From: Sphingobacterium sp. SRCM116780
GTDB taxonomy: Bacteria > Bacteroidota > Bacteroidia > Sphingobacteriales > Sphingobacteriaceae
DNA length: 64,000 nucleotides
Assembly (NCBI RefSeq): GCF_021442025.1
Contig: NZ_CP090446.1
Location: 4,154,001 to 4,218,000 of the forward strand
Direction: 5' to 3'
Positions within the stretch are counted from its first letter, which is position 1, and each line of letters starts with the position of its first letter. The notes under the pieces were generated by a model, which had not been told where the DNA came from, made no database searches, and saw only the letters and a program-made list of their open reading frames with translations. Of this stretch, positions 43,297-51,391 are shown in pieces. The position numbers were made by a program, and so were the translations under genes.

Positions 43297-44556
43297 TTAT
43301 TTTTCTTCCCAAAGGGCAGCAACATGTAAAATTGTTAAAACAGCTTTTTGCATGTCTTCTTCGGAAACCCATTCTTGTTTTCCATGAAATGCATGTCCTC
43401 CGGCAAATATATTGGGACAAGGTAATCCCATGAATGACAAACGAGATCCGTCTGTTCCTCCGCGAATACTTCTTCGTTCTGCTTTCATACCAGCTCTTGT
43501 GATGGCCTCCATCCCGATTTCCATAATCTGTGGATGTTGATCCAATACTTCTTTCATGTTGCGGTATTGTTCTTTTACCTCAAAGGTATAGGTACAATTC
43601 GGGTATTGTGTTACAATGGATTTTGCAATAGCTTCTAATTCGGCTTCATGTTTTACCAAATTTGCTGTCTGATGATCCCGAATAATAAAATGAATCTCTG
43701 CTTTTTCAACAGTACCAGCGATATTTGTGGGGTGTACAAAACCTTCTTTTTTGTTTGTACTTTCTGGAGAAAGGCGGTCTTGAGGTAGTGCATCAATAAT
43801 AGCACTTGCAATTTTGATGGCACTGCGCATTTTTCCTTTTGCAAATCCTGGATGTACAGAAACACCATGTATGGTCAATACAGCACCATCTGCAGAGAAG
43901 GTTTCATCTTCTATGGTTCCAGCTTTTTCTCCATCCATTGTATAGGCAAAATCTGCTGCTAAACGACCTAAATCTGCTTTATCAACCCCTCTTCCAATTT
44001 CTTCATCTGGTGTAAATAAGATTTTGATATCACCATGTTTGATTTCTGGATGTTTCAGCAATAATCGAGCGGCATCCATGATCTCTGCAATACCGGCTTT
44101 ATCATCCGCTCCTAATAAGGTCGTACCGCTTGCTGTGATGATCGTATGACCAATCTGATTGGCTAAATCTGGGTGTTCTGCATATTTAATTACGATGCTA
44201 TTATCGTCCGGTAATACTAAGTCTTGACCTTGATAATTGCGGTGAAGAAGTGGTTTTACATCTTTTCCTGATGAATCGGGAGAAGTATCCATATGGGAAC
44301 AAAAACAAATTGTTGGTACTTTTTTGTCTGTGTTGGCTGGAATTGTCGCATATATATAGCCATTTTCATCCATAGCAGCATCAGCAATACCGAATGTCAA
44401 TAGCTCTTCTACTAAAAGCTTGCCTAGATTTTTTTGTTTTTCTGTCGATGGACAAGTGGGTGAACTGGCATCCGATTGTGTATCTATTTGTACATAACGC
44501 TGGAATCTTTCAGATACTGAAAAATCAGTAATATTGTTGATTTCGAAGTTACTCAT
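43297..44556 (-). CDS. pepT: Peptidase T (aminotripeptidase)
   Basis: A 419-residue M20-family metallopeptidase that removes N-terminal residues from tripeptides. It shows the metal-binding segments CFCSHMDTSPD, TLLGADDKAGIAEIMDA and FTPDEEIGRGVD, and the C-terminal RGGTDGSRLSFMGLPCPNIFAGGHAFHG, which is diagnostic of PepT. The length agrees with the E. coli enzyme of about 408 residues. There is no signal peptide, so it is cytoplasmic. A TAGTTTTG promoter element lies about 34 bp upstream. The nitroreductase gene follows. Confidence 0.96.
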   Translation of the reverse strand: MSNFEINNITDFSVSERFQRYVQIDTQSDASSPTCPSTEKQKNLGKLLVEELLTFGIADAAMDENGYIYATIPANTDKKVPTICFCSHMDTSPDSSGKDVKPLLHRNYQGQDLVLPDDNSIVIKYAEHPDLANQIGHTIITASGTTLLGADDKAGIAEIMDAARLLLKHPEIKHGDIKILFTPDEEIGRGVDKADLGRLAADFAYTMDGEKAGTIEDETFSADGAVLTIHGVSVHPGFAKGKMRSAIKIASAIIDALPQDRLSPESTNKKEGFVHPTNIAGTVEKAEIHFIIRDHQTANLVKHEAELEAIAKSIVTQYPNCTYTFEVKEQYRNMKEVLDQHPQIMEIGMEAITRAGMKAERRSIRGGTDGSRLSFMGLPCPNIFAGGHAFHGKQEWVSEEDMQKAVLTILHVAALWEEK

Positions 44557-44589
44557 ATACTTTTATATCATTAAGGTGATCATGCGGTA

Positions 44590-44597
44590 CAAAACTA
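44590..44597 (-). promoter_or_regulatory. Candidate -7 element for pepT
   Basis: The minus strand reads TAGTTTTG, a match to TAnnTTTG. A TTC at the -33 position (spacing 20) is a weak partner. Confidence 0.4.
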
Positions 44598-44698
44598 CAA
44601 AAAATGTCACCATTAGCGAATTTTGCCTTTTATAGTTTAAAATTTGCGAAAGGCTATTTTTTTTGTAAATTTATATAACCTAAAAATTGATATTCAGT

Positions 44699-45082
44699 AT
44701 GTTGCGTTTGTTAAGGGCGATGTTCGTACTTCTACTTATTGTTCAATTATTTTTACTTTTTAGTAATGATGATTCGTACAAACAATTAATTTATATCAGT
44801 CAGTTACTTTATTTACTCATACCGCTTTGGGCACTTATAGGTATTAAGAATCGAGGTGTTCAGCGGTCAGCTTTTCAGGTTTATGTGATTATATGTGGAT
44901 TATATTACATTTTTTTCGCACTGTTATTGATGGCAAAACGTGTCGAAATAACTAGTTATTTTGTTGCTAATATGTTTGTTACATCCGTATTGATGATGAT
45001 CGGTTTGGTCACGATCTATCAATGTAAAAACTGGTCTAGGTTATTTTCTAAATATATTAACCAAAAAAGGATAAAAGTATAA
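44699..45082 (+). CDS. Small membrane protein of unknown function
   Basis: A 127-residue protein with four hydrophobic segments, approximately residues 5-20, 33-52, 65-85 and 94-115, and a basic C-terminal tail (RLFSKYINQKRIKV). The start at 44699 (ATG) is preferred over an upstream in-frame TTG at 44687. I do not recognise the family. It stands alone, divergent from pepT and convergent with the DUF4197 gene. Confidence 0.65.
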   Translation: MLRLLRAMFVLLLIVQLFLLFSNDDSYKQLIYISQLLYLLIPLWALIGIKNRGVQRSAFQVYVIICGLYYIFFALLLMAKRVEITSYFVANMFVTSVLMMIGLVTIYQCKNWSRLFSKYINQKRIKV

Positions 45083-45103
45083 GCAGGACCTTAAGCCCTG
45101 CTT
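45081..45103. terminator. Terminator after the small membrane protein gene
   Basis: AAGCAGG (45081-45087) pairs with CCTGCTT (45097-45103). Its left arm overlaps the stop codon. Confidence 0.5.
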
Positions 45104-45109
45104 TAACAC

Positions 45110-45949
45110 TTATTTCTGAGTATCTGCCCAACCAAATACTTTTGATAGTAGATTCGTACTTCTAGATCCACCAATGTTTTCTCTAATTTTTAATTCTTGA
45201 TCAGCTACTTTTACAAATAAACCATCAATAGCTTTTTGCGTAACATAAGAAGTTAAATCCGTTTCTACTTTTTTGGAAAGAGGCAATTTATTGTATGCTG
45301 TTGTTAATTGATTCCAATAGGTAGATACATTATTTTTACCCATGGCATCGTTAATAACAGGTGAGAATTTTGTTGTTAATTCTTGTGATGTATTTGTTTT
45401 AAAAAAGGTTGTTGCAGCATTTTGATTTCCACTTAATAAGATACTGTAAGCATCTGTAATGGTCATTTTTGAAAGGGAATTAGCGAAAACAGTTCCAGCT
45501 TCGCTAACAGCTGTTTCTGCAGCTCTATTCATACTGCTGATAAATTGATCACATAGTGAACCCATGCCGACAGCCCGAAGTGTTTTTTCTATTTTTTGTG
45601 CTTCAGCAGGCATTAAAATTTTGACAGCTGCATCACCTAAAAATCCATTCTTGGCAGATAAAGTACGAACACTATTGGTTAAACCATTGCTTAATGCTTC
45701 TTTAATACCCGAAGCAGCTTCTTTTTTAGTAATATTGGCTACTGTTGAAGTATTATTTGTTCCTGTTTTAGTATTATTTGTTCCTATTGAAGTAGTGGTT
45801 GTTTTTGTACTATCTTTTACTGTATTGTATTGATCACTGATCCCAGTTAAAATACCTTTGAGTTTAGAAAGCGTAGTTGATTGTGCTTGCGACTGATGTG
45901 TGAATAGTAAACCTGATGCAATCAGGGCATATGATAAGATATTTTTCAT
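45110..45949 (-). CDS. DUF4197 domain-containing exported protein
   Basis: A 279-residue protein with a signal peptide (about 1-22, ending QAQ), then a low-complexity Thr/Asn/Lys-rich linker (NTKTGTNNTSTV) and a DUF4197 domain from about residue 70. Family segments are AASGIKEALSNGLTNSVRTL, VKILMPAEAQKIEKTLRAVG and ILSGNQNAATTFFK. The C-terminal part holds SYVTQKAIDGLFVKVADQE. The family is periplasmic and of unknown function. Monocistronic. Confidence 0.9.
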   Translation of the reverse strand: MKNILSYALIASGLLFTHQSQAQSTTLSKLKGILTGISDQYNTVKDSTKTTTTSIGTNNTKTGTNNTSTVANITKKEAASGIKEALSNGLTNSVRTLSAKNGFLGDAAVKILMPAEAQKIEKTLRAVGMGSLCDQFISSMNRAAETAVSEAGTVFANSLSKMTITDAYSILLSGNQNAATTFFKTNTSQELTTKFSPVINDAMGKNNVSTYWNQLTTAYNKLPLSKKVETDLTSYVTQKAIDGLFVKVADQELKIRENIGGSRSTNLLSKVFGWADTQK

Positions 45950-46069
45950 CCGTTTTGATTTTTAATTAAGAATTAGAGTACATATGGATCATAACGTTTA
46001 ATGGTCAGTAGTTATTTTCTTTAGATTGTCTGTATTTAGCTACAAAAAATTAGCCGATTCTTGTGTACA

Positions 46070-46101
46070 AAAAAGTCCTTGATTGCTATCAAGGACTTTT
46101 A
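46070..46101. terminator. Terminator after the EEP/GDPD operon
   Basis: AAAAAGTCCTTGAT (46070-46083) pairs perfectly with ATCAAGGACTTTT (46088-46100), loop TGCT. It lies downstream of the minus-strand phosphatase gene. Confidence 0.85.
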
Positions 46102-46184
46102 ATAAGCTTAATACTGCGAGCCTGTGTAATCAAAATGCATCGAAAATAAAGATGCTTGTCGTGTAATCAGGAGCGCATATCTGT

Positions 46185-47021
46185 TTACAAGCTTAACTCG
46201 ACAAATACAGGGAAGTGATCAGAAGGAAATTTTCCTTGATAAGTATCGGTTAAGATACCATAATCTAATACTTTAATTTTTGGTACAACAAAAATATGAT
46301 CAATTCGACCTTTCGGTTTAATGCTTTCCCCCCATCCGTTAAAAGATGAACTAGGCTCATACACATGAGGGCTTACCGTATAACTATCGACCACGGTTTT
46401 ACTATTTGCTAGGGTGAAGTAAGCTTCATTATGTTCATCCACATTGAAATCTCCAGTTAATATTAAGGGTAAATTTTTGGCTAATTCTTTCGCTTTTGCT
46501 AAGATTAATTTTGCACTTTCTTTTCTTGCTTCTACCCCTACATGATCAAAATGGGTATTCATAAAAATAAAGGATTTGCCAGAAGATTTATCTTTAAATA
46601 CTCCCCAAGTACAGATACGAGGTAATGCAGCATCCCATCCTTTGTTCGGATGTTCTGTATCTGTAGCTGATAACCAGAAGGTGCCACTTTTTATTGCTTG
46701 AAAACGATTTTTATTATAGAAGATAGAGGAATGCTCGCCTTGTTGAGCACCATCATCCCGACCGACTCCGATCGATTGAAATTCAGGGAGTCGATCTTGT
46801 AGATCTTTTACCTGATCGATAAATGCTTCTTGGATACCAAAAATTTCAAAGCCATGAAACTTGATGAGGTTAGCAACAGCATCTTTTCGCTCATCCCACA
46901 TATTTCCGATGTCGTGATTGTTTTTTTGTCTAATATTATAGGTCGCAACGCGTATCTGTTGTGCCATCGTAATGGATATCCAGGAGCAGAAAATAAAGAT
47001 AGAAAGGACTATTTTTTTCAT
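46185..47021 (-). CDS. Exported endonuclease/exonuclease/phosphatase family protein
   Basis: A 278-residue EEP-superfamily phosphoesterase with a signal peptide (1-20, ending TMAQ). Catalytic segments are present in order: RVATYNIRQ, FGIQEAFIDQV (metal Glu), NTHFDHVG, LTGDFNVDEHN and SDHFPVFVEL. Members cleave phosphodiesters in nucleic acids, phosphoinositides or sphingomyelin; this short exported form is most often a general phosphatase. It follows a GDPD gene by 4 bp, so both are probably secreted together for phosphate scavenging, an inference. Confidence 0.9.
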   Translation of the reverse strand: MKKIVLSIFIFCSWISITMAQQIRVATYNIRQKNNHDIGNMWDERKDAVANLIKFHGFEIFGIQEAFIDQVKDLQDRLPEFQSIGVGRDDGAQQGEHSSIFYNKNRFQAIKSGTFWLSATDTEHPNKGWDAALPRICTWGVFKDKSSGKSFIFMNTHFDHVGVEARKESAKLILAKAKELAKNLPLILTGDFNVDEHNEAYFTLANSKTVVDSYTVSPHVYEPSSSFNGWGESIKPKGRIDHIFVVPKIKVLDYGILTDTYQGKFPSDHFPVFVELSL

Positions 47022-47025
47022 AGAA

Positions 47026-47793
47026 TTATTTTTTTAATAAGGTTTTTAACAATTCAGGTTCATTGGTGGTGATGTAGTCAATCTTCTGATCAATAAAAGA
47101 TTTCATATCAGTTTCTTTATTAACAGTCCAAACATTGGTTGTTAATTTCAGATCTTGTGCTTCTTTCAACCAAGTCGGATTTTTTACGAAAACATCAAGA
47201 TGATAATCGATACCTGTTAATCCATCTTTCTTGATTTGGTCTGGAGCAATATCACCATTGAGGTAAGCAATCTTCGCTTTAGGAGCGAGTTCGTGAATTT
47301 TTTTACAAGCATCGTAGCTGAAAGCAATATATTCCGTTACTTTTTCGGCTTTTAATTGCTTTACTAAAGCAACAGTTTTTTCTGCAGCTTCTAGGGTACG
47401 CGCCAACCCTAATTTGTTCGTTTTTAATTCTAAGATGAGTTTTAATTTTTTCAACTTTAAACCAGTTTTGATATACGCTTCTAAAGTTGGAATATTTTCC
47501 CCATTGGGATGTTTTTTTGCTAACAATTCTTGATAAGTGGAGGTTGCAATATCAATTCCATAAAAATCATCATCATGATTGACAACTAGAATATCATCTT
47601 TCGTCAAGTGCACATCGTATTCCGACCCCCAAAGGTTTAAATCTTTCGACGCTTTTAAAGATGCGATTGAATTCTCGGGAACTAAGGTATTTTTAAATGC
47701 TCCACGATGAGCAATGATTTTGGTTTGTGCTTTCAATTCGGAGATTCCCATAACGGCTATGGCGGCAAGGATTACTAAAACTGTTTTTTTCAT
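47026..47793 (-). CDS. Exported glycerophosphodiester phosphodiesterase
   Basis: A 255-residue GDPD-family protein with a signal peptide (1-22, ending LKAQ). The catalytic segments are IIAHRGAFKNTLVPENSIAS (His and Glu), EYDVHLTKDDILVVNHDD, and the C-terminal WTVNKETDMKSF. It hydrolyses glycerophosphodiesters to glycerol 3-phosphate and an alcohol. It is the first gene of a two-gene operon with the exported EEP phosphatase. Confidence 0.93.
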   Translation of the reverse strand: MKKTVLVILAAIAVMGISELKAQTKIIAHRGAFKNTLVPENSIASLKASKDLNLWGSEYDVHLTKDDILVVNHDDDFYGIDIATSTYQELLAKKHPNGENIPTLEAYIKTGLKLKKLKLILELKTNKLGLARTLEAAEKTVALVKQLKAEKVTEYIAFSYDACKKIHELAPKAKIAYLNGDIAPDQIKKDGLTGIDYHLDVFVKNPTWLKEAQDLKLTTNVWTVNKETDMKSFIDQKIDYITTNEPELLKTLLKK

Positions 47794-47948
47794 GTTATAA
47801 AATAATTAAGCATTTGTCGTCTAAATCAAATATTTTTATTTTTTGCGCTCTATTTTCCATCTTTTTTGTCCAACTATTTTTGATTGAGATGACATGAATC
47901 ATGCTTGTGGTCAGGTTGTTGAAGTTTGTAGTAAACTAAATTTAAACA

Positions 47949-47992
47949 AAAAAAATGGTATTCTAGATAATTATCTAAAATACCATTTTTTT
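47949..47992. terminator. Terminator after the HD hydrolase gene
   Basis: AAATGGTATT and AATACCATTT arms, extended by A and T runs (47949-47962 with 47979-47992), enclose the palindrome TAGATAATTATCTA (47964-47977). It ends the minus-strand rlm/HD operon. Confidence 0.85.
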
Positions 47993-48064
47993 ATAACCCT
48001 ATGATTAAGGAAATATTAATTTTCTGTTTTACAGGCTATATGCTATGTAAAATTCTTATGACTT

Positions 48065-48712
48065 TTATTTTTTTCCTTCCCACTCGGCATAAAACTCGTC
48101 TAAGAACGTTAACATGAATTCATGTCTTTTCTCCGCGATTGCCTGAGCGGCTTTCGTATTCATTTTATCTTTTAATAATAAAAGTTTTTCGTAAAAATGA
48201 TTGATAGTTGGCGCTTCCGAGTGTTTGTAACTTTCTTTATCTTGATATTCTTGCACAGGGATATTCGGATTATACATTTGTCTGTTTTTGTGACCACCAT
48301 AATTGAAAGCTCTAGCAATACCAATCGCACCGATGGCATCAAGACGATCAGCATCTTGAACGACTTCTAATTCTTTTGAATGGAAAGAGACATCTCCCAG
48401 ACTTGCCTTGAAAGACATGTTGTAAATAATCTTTTGCACATGTTCAATAACCTTTTCTTCAATACCTAGAGATGCTAAGAATTCACCTGCGACACGTGGA
48501 CCAATCGTTTCGTCTCCATCATGAAACTTGCTATCCGCAATATCATGTAACAAAGCCGCTAATTCACATGTTTGATAATCCGCTTCTTCTGTTTGAAGAA
48601 TTAATTTTGTGTTGTTCCATACACGTTGGATATGTGACCAATCGTGACCTGATTCAGCAAATTTTAATCTATCCTGTACAAATGCAACCGTACTTTCAAT
48701 AATCTTATTCAT
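48065..48712 (-). CDS. HD-domain phosphohydrolase (YedJ-like)
   Basis: A 215-residue HD-superfamily protein. The metal-binding residues are HDW in SGHDWSHIQRV (about 22-32), the HD pair in AALLHDIADSKFHDG and a later Asp in VVQDADRLDAIGAIG. Relatives such as YedJ and YpgQ hydrolyse nucleotide pyrophosphates; the substrate here is unknown. Its first codons overlap the end of the upstream THUMP methyltransferase gene by 8 bp, so the two are cotranscribed. Confidence 0.92.
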   Translation of the reverse strand: MNKIIESTVAFVQDRLKFAESGHDWSHIQRVWNNTKLILQTEEADYQTCELAALLHDIADSKFHDGDETIGPRVAGEFLASLGIEEKVIEHVQKIIYNMSFKASLGDVSFHSKELEVVQDADRLDAIGAIGIARAFNYGGHKNRQMYNPNIPVQEYQDKESYKHSEAPTINHFYEKLLLLKDKMNTKAAQAIAEKRHEFMLTFLDEFYAEWEGKK

Positions 48713-49886
48713 AAATTACTTTTGGTTTTTCGCGAGTTCCCTCGTACAATTCGTATTCTAATAAACGACAATCTAATTTTCCGTTATAAAACTCTACTTT
48801 TCTGGAAGCACGTAATCCTATTTTTTTTGCCAGATCCGGATTTCCAGTAAAAATGTAGCCCCTATAACCCTTGCAATTCTGTTTTAGAAAATCACCTACA
48901 CGTTTGTAAGTTAATTCTAATTGACTATGATTGCCCAGGCGTTCTCCATATTCTGGGTTAAATATAGCAATTCCTTTTTCATCTTGAGGTACTGTTGTCT
49001 CTGCAAAATCACATACTTCAAAATCAATAAGCTGATCGACACCTGCAGTTTTCGCATTCATGATGGCAATATCAATCGCTTGTTGGGAAATATCGGAAGC
49101 AACAATTTTTGGGTTTGCTTTCTTGTTGACTTGTTCTTTGAGATTTCTTCTTTCTTGAAAAAATACTTCTTCATCGTAACCGATAAAGTGCATGAAAGAA
49201 TAATTCATACGGTATAGACCTGGACGGCGGTTTGTTGCAATCAATGCAGCCTCAATGGCTAATGTGCCAGAACCACACATGGGGTTGACAAAAGAACTTT
49301 TTCCATCCCATTTGGAAGCTAAGATCGTAGAAGCAGCTAAAGCTTCTAGCATAGGCGCTTTTCCAGGGTGTTTACGGTAACCATGTTTGGCTAATGTTTC
49401 GCCAGAAGAATCAATGAAAATCTCTGCACGGTCATCTTTCCAATACAGATGTACAACCGCTTTATTCGAGTCAGAGCCCGAGTTTGGACGAATATCTTTT
49501 TTCTCTTTGATACGATCTACGATGGCATCTTTAACTTTCAAATTTGCAAAGAGAGGTGTGGTTATCGTCTCGTTGTCAACATTAGAGGTGACAGAGAAAT
49601 AGCCATCAAAAGCAATGAGCTCTTCCCAAGCGATTTCTTTTAATTCATCGTATAATTCTTGCGGATTTGATGCTTTGAATTCTTTGATCGAATATAAGAT
49701 CTGCGAAGCTGTGCGTAAGTTTAAATTTAATTTAATCGTTTCACTCAAGGTGTTAAATAATTCTACACCAGTAGAGAATGAACGTTTGATCTCGAAGCCA
49801 AGTTCTTCGACTTCCTGTTGCAAATAAGGCGAAAGTCGCTTATTGCAAGTGATGATGATTTTATTGGGGGTGTTGAAAACTTCCAT
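48705..49886 (-). CDS. THUMP-domain rRNA guanine-N2 methyltransferase, RlmL-like
   Basis: A 393-residue class I SAM-dependent methyltransferase with an N-terminal THUMP domain (residues about 45-160). The catalytic part has NPMCGSGTLAIEAALIA and the motif IV equivalent NPEYGERLG, typical of the RlmL/YpsC family that methylates guanine N2 in 23S rRNA. It lacks the RlmK half found in E. coli RlmL, as is usual outside Proteobacteria. A TAACTTTG element lies about 10 bp before the start. It is followed by an overlapping HD hydrolase gene and is divergent from a DUF3127 gene. Confidence 0.92.
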   Translation of the reverse strand: MEVFNTPNKIIITCNKRLSPYLQQEVEELGFEIKRSFSTGVELFNTLSETIKLNLNLRTASQILYSIKEFKASNPQELYDELKEIAWEELIAFDGYFSVTSNVDNETITTPLFANLKVKDAIVDRIKEKKDIRPNSGSDSNKAVVHLYWKDDRAEIFIDSSGETLAKHGYRKHPGKAPMLEALAASTILASKWDGKSSFVNPMCGSGTLAIEAALIATNRRPGLYRMNYSFMHFIGYDEEVFFQERRNLKEQVNKKANPKIVASDISQQAIDIAIMNAKTAGVDQLIDFEVCDFAETTVPQDEKGIAIFNPEYGERLGNHSQLELTYKRVGDFLKQNCKGYRGYIFTGNPDLAKKIGLRASRKVEFYNGKLDCRLLEYELYEGTREKPKVIYE

Positions 49887-49896
49887 AATATTTATA

Positions 49897-49926
49897 CAAA
49901 GTTAGTTAATCTCTTACTCAAAAAAT
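49897..49926 (-). promoter_or_regulatory. Candidate promoter for the THUMP methyltransferase gene
   Basis: On the minus strand, TTT at -33, a 19-bp spacer and TAACTTTG (49904-49897). It implies a very short leader before the ATG at 49886. Confidence 0.4.
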
Positions 49927-49956
49927 GCTTATTTTTACGCTTTAATATTTTTGATT

Positions 49957-50331
49957 ATGGAAATTAGAGGAAAAGTACACGAAATTGGTGCTACACAACA
50001 AGTAACAGAGTCATTCAAAAAGCGCGATATTATTGTTGCATTTGCTGAAAATCCACAGTTTGTTGAATATATTCGCTTTGAAGCTACACAAGATAGAACA
50101 TCAATTTTTGATGGGTTGACAGTAGGTGAAGAAATTGAAATAGCTTTCAATTTACGTGGTCGTCCATGGACAAATAAAGAAGGTGTAACAACATACTTCA
50201 ATTCATTAGTGGCTTGGAGAGTAACAAAATTAGCAAATACTGCAACTGCAGCATCGACTCCAGGTTATGCTGAAATGCCTGCTCCAGTTGATCTTTCAGG
50301 ATCAAGTGACGATGATGATTTACCTTTCTAG
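49957..50331 (+). CDS. DUF3127 protein with SSB-like acidic C-terminus
   Basis: A 124-residue protein of the DUF3127 family, Bacteroidota proteins with an OB-like fold. Family segments are GKVHEIGATQQVTESFKKRD and AFNLRGRPWTNKEGVTTYF. The last residues are SGSSDDDDLPF, almost identical to the tip of single-stranded DNA-binding protein, which recruits repair enzymes. The ATG at 49957 is preferred over an upstream TTG at 49951. It is a single-gene unit with its own terminator. A role in DNA maintenance is inferred from the tip only. Confidence 0.9.
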   Translation: MEIRGKVHEIGATQQVTESFKKRDIIVAFAENPQFVEYIRFEATQDRTSIFDGLTVGEEIEIAFNLRGRPWTNKEGVTTYFNSLVAWRVTKLANTATAASTPGYAEMPAPVDLSGSSDDDDLPF

Positions 50332-50352
50332 TCTGACGAGAATCTAAAATAT

Positions 50353-50388
50353 AAAAAAGCTTCAATTTCATAAAATTGAAGCTTTTTT
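50353..50388. terminator. Bidirectional terminator after the DUF3127 gene
   Basis: A perfect 16-bp stem: 50353-50368 with 50373-50388 (core GCTTCAATTT/AAATTGAAGC), loop CATA, A6 and T6 flanks. Confidence 0.93.
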
Positions 50389-50389
50389 A

Positions 50390-51391
50390 TTACCCCGATA
50401 CATACTTTCCAAATGGAAGTTTACGCAGGATATATGTCAATAACACACTGCAGAAAAGTGTTATTAAAATTGCTAATGGAATTTTTAAAGCGGTTCCGAC
50501 GGGTAATAGGGGATGGACATAGTTCAAAATAAGGATATGACATAAATATACGCCAAAACTATAGTCATCTATCCAAAGTGCCCATTTTGGAAGCGTGATA
50601 TCCTCAGCGATGGATTTGATGAAGATGAATAAACTCGTCGCAATAATAAAGGTGTTTGGTGATAAATAGCCATAAAGAAAGGGTGTAAATTTCCCCTCAT
50701 TCAAGCTCTCTTTATAGGTGAAATAAGTAGTTGCTACTGCCGTTAGGATAAAAATAAACAAACTCAATACCTTATAAGAACTAAAATCCTTAACTCTTAA
50801 ATAATAGCCCAAAATCAAAAAACCGATATAACCAGAGAAAAAGGTCAAATCCAATTTAGGAAAATAACTAGGCAACCCTTTATTGAAAGTAAACAAGGTA
50901 ACAAACCATAAGAATAAAAATATTTCTATCTCTCTGATTGTTGCGTGTTGCATTATTTTTTGTAGAAAAGGGATGGCCAAGTACAAACCTATGATCATAT
51001 AGAGATACCATAAATGTGCATTCGCTCCATTTTTCAATCGGTATATAACGGTGGAGATCAATTGGTCTGTCGTTAAATCCAATCCCCGCATATGGTAGAG
51101 AATGTAAATAATCGTCCAAAAGATAAAAGGGTAACAGATTTTTGATAGTCTTTTCTTGTAAAAAAGACCAACTTGTTCTTCTTTTGTTAAGAGTAATGCT
51201 CCTGAAAGCATGACAAAAATAGGGACAGAGAAACGTGTAAAGCTATTGATCGCATTGGCATAGTTCCAGTCAAAACCAGTGATGTTAATACTGTTTAAAT
51301 ATCCTGAAGATGCATGAATAGCAATAACAGCTATTGTTGCAATAATGCGAAGTACACGGATATAGCTGAGCTTTTCTGTCATATTATTCAT
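50390..51391 (-). CDS. Membrane acyltransferase family protein
   Basis: A 333-residue integral membrane protein of the Acyl_transf_3 family, with about ten hydrophobic helices. The first contains the conserved His (IAVIAIHASSGYLN), which is thought to be catalytic. A SRFSVPIFVMLSGALLL-like segment follows at about residues 51-67. Members O-acylate sugars, peptidoglycan or antibiotics. It overlaps the MFS gene stop by one base (TAATG), so the pair is translationally coupled. Substrate unknown. Confidence 0.88.
   Translation of the reverse strand: MNNMTEKLSYIRVLRIIATIAVIAIHASSGYLNSINITGFDWNYANAINSFTRFSVPIFVMLSGALLLTKEEQVGLFYKKRLSKICYPFIFWTIIYILYHMRGLDLTTDQLISTVIYRLKNGANAHLWYLYMIIGLYLAIPFLQKIMQHATIREIEIFLFLWFVTLFTFNKGLPSYFPKLDLTFFSGYIGFLILGYYLRVKDFSSYKVLSLFIFILTAVATTYFTYKESLNEGKFTPFLYGYLSPNTFIIATSLFIFIKSIAEDITLPKWALWIDDYSFGVYLCHILILNYVHPLLPVGTALKIPLAILITLFCSVLLTYILRKLPFGKYVSG

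Noticed and set aside
46129..46160. GCATC/GATGC hairpin near the end of the EEP gene
   Set aside because: Only five base pairs with a long loop and no T tract; the stronger terminator at 46070-46101 explains the region.
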